Shown piece after piece: positions 49,901 to 59,998 of a DNA stretch of 64,000 nucleotides. The notes under the pieces are model-generated. The model was not told the origin of the DNA and did not search any database. It saw nothing but the letters and a program-made list of their open reading frames with translations. Origin of the DNA: Haematococcus lacustris. Taxonomy: Eukaryota; Chlorophyta; Chlorophyceae; Chlamydomonadales; Haematococcaceae. Within the stretch, counting starts at the first letter, position 1. Each line of letters begins with the position of its first letter. A program made the position numbers and the translations under genes. The stretch covers positions 6,796,695-6,860,694 of the forward strand of contig JASKMD010000015.1 in the NCBI GenBank assembly GCA_030144725.1, written 5' to 3'.

Positions 49901-51342
49901 CAGCCAGGTCATCAAGGCTTCAGTGCAGGACATTGCCGGGGGCCAGCCAGGCTGCCAGGGCGCACCCCCTCCCACCTTGACCTTGCGGCCAGGCCATCAA
50001 GGCTGCAGTGACCAGGGACAGGGCCCAGCCAGGCTGCCGGGTGCGCACCCACCTTCCCCTTCACCCCCCTGACCCTACTGCCACTGAGCTGCTTGTAGTG
50101 CCACTGCCTGCCCCATTGAAGGACGCCGCACTGCTGTCAGGTGCCAGCTGCAGCCGGGACCTGGCCCCTCCTGACCCCCCTACAGGACGACAGCGCCGGC
50201 CCCCTGGCCAGCCCCCTGACCCTACACCTACCCGTACCCACCCTTCACACCGCCGCCACCCAGCTGCCAACATACTGGCCCCCCCCTGGCCACGGCAGGC
50301 TGCCCAACAGGGGAGGCATGGGCTTGGCCCTGCACCCTCCCTGTCCTGCTGACCTTGTGTGGGGTCCAGGGGGCCGGCTGGCAGGGCCCCCTGCTGCTCA
50401 GGCTGCCTGCAGTGCTGCCAGGCTATGGAGCCGGCCAGGCTGTCCAGGTCCTCCAGCAGCCGCCCCAGCCTGATGCTGCCCCACGGGTTCCTGAGCAATG
50501 CCGCCACACACCCATGTGGGGGCAGGGGCAGGGGCAGGGGCAGGGGCAGGGGCAGGGGCAGGGGCAGGGGCAGGGGCAGGGGCAGGGGCAGGGGCAGGGG
50601 CAGGGGCAGGGGCAGGGGCAGGGGCAGGGGCAGGGGCAGGGGCAGGGGCAGGGGCAGGGGCAGGGGCAGGGGCAGGGGCAGGGGAAGAAGGGGAGCAGGG
50701 GCTCAAGGGGGGAGGGGCAAGACAGGGGGGCAGGGGCCGGGGGCCGGGGGCAGGGGGCAGGGGGCAGGGGGCAGGGGGCAGGGGGGAAGGGGAGCAGTGG
50801 GGCCGGGGGCAGGGGGCTGGCCGGGGGGAGTAGTTCACTTGCGCTGTACCTAAAGCACGTGAAGGCTGCGGTATCGCTGCTCCACTGCTGCTGGGCCTGG
50901 TGGCTGCTGGGACACCGCCCCATTGATGCCTACCCCCTATTGACCTGGCCCTAGCCTGCTGGTGCTACTCCAGCCTGGGCCTGGGCAGCAAGCACCCTGC
51001 CCTGCACCTGTACGTCTCCTTCAGCACGTAGGCCTCGCCATCACTGGCACCAAAGCTGTAAACCAGGGTTTTGGGCGGCTGCAGCTCTCCAGACTCAGTT
51101 TGCAAGGCTGCGCCATGACCGCCAGCCAGCCGCTCCAGCCACAGCGCCTTGGTAATGGGGGTGTAGGCACCCACGGGCGCTGCAGCAGTAGCAGCACGGC
51201 CTGCTTACGGCCCGGGCCATCACCCAGGGCCTCGCATGCAGCTGTCGCAGTGGTCACCTTGCGCTGCTGCGACGGAGGTGATCGAAGTAAAGCTGCGTTG
51301 ATTGAGCCAGGCAACGCGCAAAGCAGCCCACGCGCAGCGCAT
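46913..51342 (-). CDS. Hotdog-fold acyl-CoA thioesterase (ACOT9-like)
   Basis: Twelve exons join in frame to ~442 residues: 51342-51258, 51179-51008, 50490-50354, 49800-49706, 49547-49500, 49387-49333, 48849-48694, 48576-48402, 48319-48220, 48088-48023, 47241-47134, 47044-46913. It hydrolyses acyl-CoA to free acid and CoA. Two hotdog halves are visible: NPWGSIRLGRLLEDLDSLAG, LLVTASVDEI and GQVVWTGSSSLDIQMQ in the first; NAFVCQPQQRNMHGRIFGG, FLMRRAFELAF, PVDVGDLLRFRSLVLHT and VGVEATVSRPE in the second. All match plant/animal ACOT9-type enzymes. The N-terminus is basic and amphipathic (MRCAWAALRVAWLNQRSF), suggesting an organelle, probably the mitochondrion. The exon 11 acceptor is uncertain (an AAG acceptor is needed for the frame). 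Intron 2 holds a GGGGCA microsatellite, and intron 10 a duplicated aacgccctggcgggtgagtg. Confidence 0.88.
50518..50684 (+). repeat. (GGGGCA)~28 microsatellite
   Basis: About 28 uninterrupted tandem ggggca hexamers in intron 2 of the thioesterase gene, followed at 50730-50790 by related gggggca 7-mers. The plus strand has regularly spaced G4 runs and is a strong G-quadruplex candidate. It is the template strand of the host gene. Confidence 0.97.
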
Positions 51343-51755
51343 GGCGAAGCAGTCACTTCAAATACTTGGAAACGGACTGCTAGCAGTACGCGCGGATGGG
51401 TATTTGATGGCGTTTGAGCACTTAAGGATATCGTACATTGCCGCTACGCACGCACAACTACGGCAGTTGTCCTTGCTAGTCGCATGCAGCATCTCACAGC
51501 AAGTCTTGCGCCATTACGATGACCACCTATGCTAGCCTGCTTGCACCTTTCACACTGCTACGGTAAGTTGATCACAAAACGTTTAGCGCCGCATCATTCC
51601 ACCCCTACTAATGCCGCAACTGCAGAATGGCTACAATTGCGGCATAGCGACCATGCAATAATAGCAACAGCAACAGTATGACAGTACGGCAACAGGGGCG
51701 ACCAGGACCCACCCCCCTGCAGGGAGATGGCCTGAGGGCGATTCTACCTGAGGGC
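51343..51755. other. Spacer upstream of the thioesterase gene
   Basis: About 410 bp between the thioesterase start and the stop of the next minus-strand gene, so promoter of the first and 3' UTR of the second. No clear TATA box or TGTAA (as ttaca on plus) was seen. Confidence 0.5.
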
Positions 51756-54700
51756 TCAGCAGGCTGTGGGCAGTGTGGGGCCAGCCGGGGCATGGCGGCT
51801 GTGGCCTGCTTTGCGCCCGCCTGCTCTGGTGCGTGCACCCTGGCTGGCGGCAGCGGCTTTGGCAGGGGCTGAGCTGCTCAAGGGCGAGGCGGTGAGGCGC
51901 AGGGGGGGAGGGGTGCAGGGCAGGGGGGAGCGGGCTGGCTGTGGGTCGCCCTGGTCCCCCCACCCGGCCCCCCCTCTGCCCCCCCTCCCCGCCCCAACGT
52001 CCTTCCCCAACAGCTTCTGCCTGCTGCTGGCACCGTGGACTGCCCTGGGCCCTACCTCCGCCTCCTGGCCTTGCTGCCCCCCCTGCTCCCCCTCAGGCAG
52101 GGGGCGGCTGCCAGGCTGGCTGACCCCTGGTGAGAGCCCCCCCCTGACCCGCCCTGCCTTCAGCGTCAGCCGTGGGGAGGGAGGGGTGTGGGCTGGTGAC
52201 TGGCTAGCGGCCAGCAGCGCTTCAAGTCTGGAGTACATCAGGGGGGGGCCCTTCGTGTCCCCCCTCAGGCTGTGGGCGGCAGGGGAGGGGGAGGGGGAGG
52301 GGGAGCGTGAGGGGGGGCGGCTGAGGGGGGGCGGCTGCAGCACATCAGGCAGAGGGGGGCAGGTGAGGGTTGGTACAGGGGGTGGTGCCGAGCTGTGTGC
52401 TGCAGCCTGGCATGAGGGGGTGCGGTGGGGCAGCTGGAGGGCAGCTGGGGCAGCACCAGTGGCCAGCTCAGGCCGTGGGGGCTGCTGCTGCGGGGGGCTG
52501 CTGCATGCTGGCTGCTGCTGGGTGGAGGCTGGGGGGTCCTGCCCTCCCCCGGCCGTGTCACAGCGGGTGGTGTGGCTCCCGGCGGGTGCTGGCTGAGGGG
52601 GTGGTGCTGTGGCAGGCGGCCCCTCCTGGTGGTGAGGGGTGTGGCCTGCAGTGCCGGCAGGGCTGCTGCTACCCAACAGACTGACCCGCCCCCCCTGCCC
52701 CTCCTCCTGCCCCTCCCCTTTTATTATGGTTGCAGCTGAGGTGCTGCTGACCAGGCTCAGACCAGGCGCGGAGGAGTCAGCAGCGGCAGCAGCCACCTGG
52801 GCGCGCAGCAGCTGCCACAGGGCCTGGGGTAGGGGGGCGGGCGGCGGGGGGCCGGGGCCCGGATGGGGCCCGGGGTCAGGGAAGGTAGCCTGGAGAAGGG
52901 GCTGGTATGCGTCCAGGGCGCGTGTGAGGGAGGCGAGGAGGGCGGGGGTGTGGTGAGGGCTGGGGGCGCTGCCTGGGGGGGCGGAGGTGAGGGGCTGCAG
53001 GGGCCAGGCCTGCAGGGCAGCCAGGCGGGCAGAGGAGAGCCGGGGCGCAGCTGAGGGGGTTGGCTGTGGAGGGGCAGGCCATGACTAGTGTGACCCACCA
53101 GGTCTGCCTGCCTCCCAGAACCCCGTCACACATCACCGCCTGCCTGCCTGCCTGCCTGCATCTCTGCACAGGTCCAAAGTTCAAATCTTGCCGGGGGCAA
53201 AACTTTGCTTTGGGTGGGGCATGGTCCGCCGCCCCTGGCCCCCCTGCCGCCCCTGCCCCCCCTGCCGGCCTCACCTGCATCGCCCTGAACATCAGGCCCA
53301 GGCAATGGAAGGCGGCCGCGTCCTCAGGGCAGCCCGGCCCTGGCCCTGGCAGGGGGGGACCGCCAGGGCTGCAGCAGGGCCAGGGCGCCGCAGCAGACCC
53401 CGCTGCCCCTCCCCCCCGGCTGCTCTTGCTGGCAGGCCCCTGCACCCGGGTCAGTCAGCAGCAGGTCAGGGGGGGCACAGCCTCAGGGGGCAGCACCACA
53501 CCACCCTGCCGCTCAATCACACCCATCCTGGCGTTTGGTTTTATTTTGCCCACCACCCTGGTTTGAAGCTCAAATTGAGGTGGGTCAGGGTGACAGCCTC
53601 ATGTTCATGGCTTGGCCCGGCTTGGCCCGCAGCTCCGGTCAGGGCGTCAAAGCATACGAGGCAATGGCTCAGCTCCAACACCACTGCCACAGGGCAAACC
53701 CTAGACTGGCCTACACACACACACACCCCTCCCCCTCACCTCATCAGACCCCTCCAGGCAGCGCTTCAGGCCAGGCACCCAGGGGCTGCTGCCAGCCAGG
53801 CCCTGACCCTGCTCCGGGCTGTCGGCCGGCAGCAGCAGCTGAGGCGCCCCAGCCGCCCCCTCCCAGCCTTGACCCAGCAGGCCCCGGGTGGACAGCCAGG
53901 GGCGGCTGCAGGCGGGCAGGGGCAGCAGCTGGGGGGCGAAGGCTGGGGGGCCAGGGGGGGGGGGGGAGCCCGGGGCTGCAGCCTCCCAGCGGGGACCTGG
54001 CGGGCTGGAGGGGGGGGCGGCAGGGCGCCTGGGCAGCACGCACCCCCGCCAGGGTCAGGGGGAGTGGCCAGGCATGGGCCCGGACCCCTGCAGGCAGCAG
54101 GCGGGGGCGGGGTCAGGGTCAGGGGCTGGGTCAGGAGTCAGGAGCGAAGGCAAGGGAGGGGTGTCTAGGCTGGACTGGGGGGCAGGCTGAAGCAGGGGGG
54201 GGCCCAGCAGACGTCAGCAGGGGGGGCTGCACAGCCGTACCGGCGCCCTGGGCTACGCCCACCCAGCTTCTCAGCAAGTTCCGCCGCCCCCCCCCCCTGC
54301 CCCCCCCCTTGCGCCCCCTGCCCCCTCACCCAGCGCCTGCAGCTGCGCGCCCAGCACCTCCCAGCTGCGCCCCTGGCGGCGCCTGGCACAGCCCCTGGCC
54401 TGGCTGTCAGTCACAGGCCGGTCCAGCGCCCAGGAGAACAGGTCTGGGGCAGGGGCCGGGCAGAGCAGGGGGAGGGGTCGCAGCGCAGCAAGGGGGAGAG
54501 CAGGCTCAGGGGAAGGGGGGTGAAGGCTAGGCAGCAGGAGGGGCAGGAGGGGTCGGGTTAGGGTCAGGATGGCGTAGAGCCCCAGCCCCTTTCCCCCCTC
54601 CCCAAATGCCCTCACCCTCAGCACCCTGTGTGGAGCACCCTGCATGCTCCCTGCCCATCACCAGGGTGGACCCCCCCCCCGCCTGCCCCAGCTGCCGCCC

Positions 54701-56045
54701 AGCTGCCGGCCCCCCTGCAGCGCACCGGCCAGGTATGCGCCCCAGCCCTCAGGCAGGCCCCACTCCGGCTGTGGCGCCTCCTGCCCTAGCGTGCGCTGCA
54801 GGTAGGCGCGGATCTGCTGCTCCGACACGCGGTTGCCGCTGCCGCCCTCATCACTGCTCAGCTGCAGGAACCTGAGCCGGCAGGGGGAAAGGGGGTGTTT
54901 GGGGGGAGGGAGAGGTGACGAGGGGGACAGTAGCCGCACCTGTTGCTGCCACAAACCCCCTACTGCCACCGACCTCTCCCTCTCTTCTACTGCCTGCCCC
55001 CCTGCTGCCTGCCCCCCCTACTGCCTGCCCCCCTGCTGTGCGCACTTGACAGACTCGGGCAGGATCTTGACCAGGATGCGCACCAGCTGGCGCATCTCGT
55101 CCATTGGCCCGCGCCTGGAGGCCCTGGACCCCAGGTGCTCAGGCTTCTGCAGGGAGGGGTGCGGGGCAGGGCTGGCGCCGCCCCCCAGGCCTGCGCCCGG
55201 CCCCGCCTCCCACCGCCCTGCACCACAGCCCACAAGGGGGGGGCAGGGGGGCGGGCTGGCGGGCGGCCCGGGGCTGCTTGGGGGCGGCAGGGCCACGCTG
55301 CTGCTGATGGCCTGGGGGGCAGCCGCCATGACGCCCTGGGGGGCAGACAGGGACAGGGGGCCAGCCGGGGGTTGAGCGGCGAGGTGGGCCTGCAGGGAAG
55401 GAGGGATGTGGGGCGGTCTGGAGTCAAAGTCCAGGGGCAGCAGCAGCAGCAGCGGTGATGCAGAACTGGGCCAGAGGGGTTGAGAAGGGTGGTGCAGGAG
55501 GGGGCTCTTCTGTTGCAGAAGATGGCGGGTGCTGGCCCCTGCTGCTGTCTGCTCCTGGCTGCATCAGGCTGTTGGGATGACCGGCCTTGCCAGGGGGTGC
55601 TGGCATGAGTCGAGGGGTGGCTGGGGCAGGGCACCCACCCTTGTGAAGGCCAGGTTGATGCTTTGCACCAGTTTTGCTTGCTGCGCCAGGTTCATGTTCT
55701 GCACTAGGCCGACCACTCCTAAGCCGGGGTGCAGAGCTGGCGGGGAGCCTGCGGTCAGCATGAACACTCTGGGGTTGCAACCACTGCTGCACAGCACTGG
55801 GCTGTCGGCATACCTGCAGCCAGTGGTGCGATGTTCAGGGGCTGCAGCGCGGTCAGGGATGCGTCGGGAGGGGATGCGATAAGCGATTCCAGACGCGGAG
55901 CTGAGGGCTGGCTTATCATCAGTTCCGCTGGGTCGGGTTGCGAGGACGGTAGCAATGGGAAGAACTCGGTACATGCCGAGCCCGGTAGAAGCTGTGGCAG
56001 AGCCAGATGGGCGATGTCTTGGGATAGCCCATCGGGCTGCGACAT
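51756..56045 (-). CDS. Unrecognised protein with a conserved-looking helical core
   Basis: The first five exons join in frame: 56045-55814, 55748-55639, 55389-55046, 54871-54726, 54443-54330. They encode MSQPDGLSQDIAHLALPQLL at the start, then NMNLAQQAKLVQSINLAFTR, MDEMRQLVRILVKILPESVK and FLQLSSDEGGSGNRVSEQQI. Next come AYLQRTLG, then EWGLPEGWGAYLAG and DLFSWALDRPVTDSQARG. This looks like a folded helical domain of ~130 residues in a Pro/Ala-rich protein. Downstream exons (about 54100-53750 and 53320-53270, including DAAAFHCLGLMFRAMQ, and 53060-52800) are likely but their joins are not settled. A long Ser/Pro/Gln-rich tail ends at the stop at 51756. I do not recognise the family. A G run at 53951-53964 lies where two coding-looking frames meet and may be a sequencing indel. 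Confidence 0.55.
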
Positions 56046-56522
56046 GATAAAGCCTGACCAGCAGGCTACGGCGACACAGCACGGCACAGCACAGCACGAC
56101 ACAGCACGGCACTTGCACGCAGGCTTGCACGCTCAGCATGATGCATGCCGCACAGAAACAGTCCCAAAAGTTATAAACGCCAGCTTTTCACAAGCCCTGC
56201 GTTTACGTTGTTCTGGAGCGTGTACTGCAGGTTCACGCGCACTCGACCTGAAGCATCCATGTGGAACTGTGCCACACAACAGCAAGCTATGTCCGGTAGT
56301 GTTTGAAGCTTCGACATTACCCCTCTCCTTTTACCCACGGTCAAAACTGGTTGGCACTGTGACGAGCCTACCTGGGGTGCGCTGCGCTGGCACCGGCACC
56401 CCTGCTCTGGCACCGGCACCCCTGCTGCGCTGGCACCGGCGCCCCTGCTGGCGGCAGGGGTGTGACAAAAGTGGACCCCTCAGACGGAGAACCTAATAGC
56501 CGCCAGCGCCTTGGCCGCCGCG
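56046..56522. other. Spacer between the unrecognised gene and CYP28
   Basis: About 480 bp: promoter of the minus-strand gene at 56045 plus the 3' UTR of CYP28. It includes a tandem cagcacggca/cagcacgaca tract (56072-56115) and three imperfect copies of ctggcaccggcacccctgct (56388-56450). No gene recognised. Confidence 0.55.
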
Positions 56523-58129
56523 TTATGCGACCGCAGCGCTCGCGGTCTCCCTGGACACCAGTGCCGTCAATGGCGGCTCTTGCGGCGCGTCCAGCGGCAG
56601 CTCCCCGGCCGACGTGATGATAACCGCCTTCAGCGGCTTGCCGTACTTGCGCCGCACCCCCGCTGCGCGGTCGTCACCGATACTGCAGGCACCAGGATGA
56701 CGGGCGGCAACAAGTGCACGGGTGAATGGTGCCCGCTCCGCGCTACACCCTTCCACGGCGTGTCCCTCCCCCCGTACCCTGCCGCGCCCACCTCTGTGCG
56801 AACATGTTGATCTGCTTGCTGCGGTCCGAGGGCTTGAAGGTGGGCACCTGAGGCCAGCACAGGGCCGGGGCAGCAGAGGCAGGCTGAGCGAGACTGAGCG
56901 GAGCCATCCCAGCCAGGCCCTGAGCAAGCCCCGGCACCCCCTTGATGTTTAGGGCCGGGGGTGGTTTTCATTTAGGAGGACAGGGGAGTTGGGGAGTGCA
57001 GGGGGTAGGTACAGGGGGGCAGGAGGGACTACAGGGCGGGGACCATGGCGGCAGGACTTTAAAGCTAGGCTCAGGGCCAGTCACCTCCCATCATCCCCCC
57101 TCACGTCATCCAGATGCCCTGACCCCAGCCTGACCACCCAAGGTACTCAGCCCCTGCACCAGCCCCCCTGTCCCCCCCTGCCGCCCCCTGCCCCTTGCCC
57201 CCATCGCCTGCCTACCCCCCTGTGCGGCCCCACCTGTGCGATGCTGGCCACCGTGGCCATGCCCTCCAGCACGCGGCCAAACACCAGGTTGCTGTTGTCC
57301 AGCCTGGGCACTGGGCCAGGACCTGCGGCGGGGCCAACACAGGGCAGGGAGGTGCCAGGGCAGGCGCCCGGGGGGAAGGGAGAAGGGGAGGCAGCAGCGG
57401 GGTGAGGGGGCAGGCCTAGGGGGCAGCCAGCAGCCCAACACCTTAGCTCCCTCCCTCCCCCACGCCTCCTTTTCCCACCTTCACCTCCCTCCTCCCCCTC
57501 CCCCTCCCATTTTCCTCCTCTCCCCCCTTTTTCCTTCCTTCCCCACCTCCTTCCCCCCCCCCCCTCCCCCCACCCCCCCCCCACCCGTGGTGATCAGGAA
57601 CTCAGTGGGCCTGTAGCCTGGCCTGGCCCGCACGCCTGGCTCCTCGTCGTTGTCCGCCCCCAGGCTGAGGCTGAGGGTGCCAGGGCGCAGGTGGCGGGGC
57701 AGGAAGGCGGCGGAGCGCAGCATGTCAGGGTTGGGCTGCGCAGGCCGGGGGGGGAGGCAGCCAGGTTTGGGCCAGGCTCCAGGGGGGCGGGGGGCGGCCA
57801 GAACCAGGGGGGCCAGACAGCCAGGAACAAGAACACGGCTATTCCGGCCGAGCCGGCGTGCATGAAGGGAGGGGTGGGGGGCGGCCTGCTCCCACCAGCC
57901 CAGCCAGCCAGGCTTGCGCAGCCCAGGGCAGGGCGCAGCCAGGGCCAGGCCAGGGGCTGCAGGGGCCTACCTCTCACCCCCCCCCTCCAGTCCCCATCTT
58001 GCCCAGGCCGCACCCTGCCCTGGGCACAAACCCAGCCTGAGCAGCCCTGCACGGCGCTGCCCAGCCCCACCTGCAGGTCAGCAGCCTCGGCGTCCACCTG
58101 CCCCAACCGGTGTGCGCCCTGCTGACCTG

Positions 58130-58172
<43 letters not shown>

Positions 58173-59425
58173 GGGACAGGGACAGGGGCAGGAGCAACAG
58201 CAGCAGGGGCAACAGCAGCAGCAGGGGCAGGACCCGCCACAGCAGCGGGGGCAGGGGCAGCGGCAGCGGGGGCAGGGGCAGCAGCAGTAAGAGCCTTAGG
58301 CAGGAAAAAGCAAGGACCACCCTCACCGCTGCGTCCTCCCCCCTCCTCTGTCCCCACCTCCTTGTCCCCGCCCCCCCTCCTCCGCCTCCCAGCCTCTGCC
58401 CCTAGCCCTCCCCCCCAGCACCGCTACCCCCCCACCTATGTCAAGCCTGCCCCCCCTCCCCTGACCTGGATGTACTCGCCCGGCAGCACCCTTGAGAAGG
58501 TTGTGTCAGCCAGGGCGCCTGAGGCCACCAGGCGCAGGAAGTTGGCCACAGTGCTGGGGGCGCTGCGCCCGTACAGCCCTGGGGGCGGCAGCAGGGTCAG
58601 AGCAGCAGGGGGTGGGCAGCTGGGGCTGCTAAGGGGGAGAGCGAGGTCAGGGTCAGGTCTGTTTACAAGGCTGCAACAGGCTGCTGCGAGGGAGGTCAGC
58701 TTCCCCACCCCCTCACATGGAAGGGGCCTGACCTTCACCTGATAGTAGCCCTGCCCCCTGCCCCCTGCCCCCTGCCCCCTGCCCCCTGCCCCCTGCCCCC
58801 TGCCCCCACTGACCCAGCACAATGCGCCCTAGTGGCTGCGCCTCCTCCAGCGGCAGCACGCTGGCGTCCCCTAAGGTGCGCTCGCTGGCGCGCTTGAAGG
58901 AGCGCGGCGCCACTGCGATGTCCAGGAACACCTGGGGGGGCCAGAGGGGCAGGGCCAGAGGGCCAGAGGCAGCGCAAGGGGAGGGGGGCGGGAGGGGCAG
59001 ATCAGGGGCAGTGGCTGGAGGAGGGAGAGGAGGGCTGGGGGAGGGAGAGGGGGACGGAGCTGGACAGGGGTGTAGGGGGGGCAGAGGGAGCTGGAAGTTA
59101 GGGTTGAGCCAGGGCCATGCCAGTGGGGGGGGAGGCGGCGGCCTGGCGCCTGCGGGGCCGCCCCCTAGCCTACCTTGTGGGTGATGTCTGGCTCGCCCTC
59201 ACGCAGCCCACCCTGCCGGCTGACATCCAGCACCTCCGCCCTCAAGGGCTGACAGCTGGGTAGCAGCATGCTGGCCTGGGCTGTTAGCAGACTCACCGCC
59301 AGCAGCTGCTGACGTCTAGATAGTCCACACACCAATGTCTGCTGCTGCAGCTGCTGCTGCCCCTGCCCTTGCTGCTGCAGCCTCTGCGGCTGCCCCTGCC
59401 CCTGCTGCTGCCGCCGCTGCTGCTG

Positions 59426-59494
<69 letters not shown>

Positions 59495-59806
59495 GTTTGC
59501 ATATGAACAGTCGTCACCCCTGTGAGCTGCCTGCCTAACTGTTTGCTGGCGCCCAAAAGCGTGGCGCCGTTGACATCGTGTCGATGAGCAGGTCAGCTTG
59601 CGGCCATCTCGCACATGCAGCACAGCGCAGGCATGTCGCCGCGTGCTGGGCAAGAGGGCGCATCGAAATGCATCAGAGATGGCCAGCGTCGAGCACGAGG
59701 CAAGCATCGCGGGCTTACGCTGCATCGAGACAGACGCTTTTGCAAAATTGTGATGGCGCAAGCACATGCAGTGCGGCACGCGCTTCTGTTGCCTGCTTGC
59801 CCGCAC
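56523..59806 (-). CDS. CYP28: Plastid cyclophilin-type peptidyl-prolyl isomerase, CYP28-like
   Basis: Eight exons join in frame: 59806-59174, 58931-58814, 58578-58466, 58130-58071, 57735-57585, 57322-57234, 56847-56792, 56682-56523. They give 459 residues from the first ATG, or 426 from the Met at 59707. Blocks match Arabidopsis CYP28 in order: VFLDIAVAPRSFKR, PLGRIVLGLYGRSAPSTVANF, FSRVLPGEYIQAG, RSAAFLPRHLRPGTLSLSLG, YRPTEFLITTGPGP, LDNSNLVFGRVLEG, PTFKPSDRSKQINMFAQ and YGKPLKAVIITSAGELPL. The N-terminus has an Arg/Ser-rich transit-like part, a polyGln run and then SRRQQLLAVSLLTAQASMLL, a twin-arginine plus hydrophobic signal. Import into the thylakoid lumen is therefore likely. Several canonical cyclophilin active-site residues are replaced (Trp to Arg and His to Asn in the RLDNSN region), so isomerase activity may be weak. 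The true start among several in-frame Met codons is open. Confidence 0.9.
59429..59491 (-). repeat. (CAG)21 run coding polyGln in CYP28
   Basis: About 21 uninterrupted CTG triplets on the plus strand read as CAG (Gln) in exon 1 of CYP28. They are flanked by further Gln/Gly-rich codons. The run lies between the transit-like segment and the twin-arginine signal. Confidence 0.95.
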
Positions 59807-59998
59807 CCCATGCCGGCTTTGTAGCTCTACCCCGCACGGCCCTGTTCGCGCTGATAGCAGCTATGCGCCTTCATGGGGGACGGGGAGCCGTGCCTTCATC
59901 AGCCGCAGCAAGCAGGGTACAGACAGGGCCGCAAAGGGACCAGGGGCTCGGTAACGGCAGTGCCACCTCCCCTCCTGCGCATCGCGCTAACATGCACT

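Noticed and set aside
50355..50954. Gly/Gln-, Arg/Gly- and Gly/Ala-rich frames over the GGGGCA run, and the Pro-rich minus frames
   Set aside because: Products of a hexamer without stops; they lie in an intron of the thioesterase gene.
56171..56419. 82-codon minus-strand frame with FHMDASGRVRVNLQYTLQ
   Set aside because: The sequence is not obviously biased, but it lies in the promoter/UTR spacer and no neighbouring exon or family match was found. Left uncalled.
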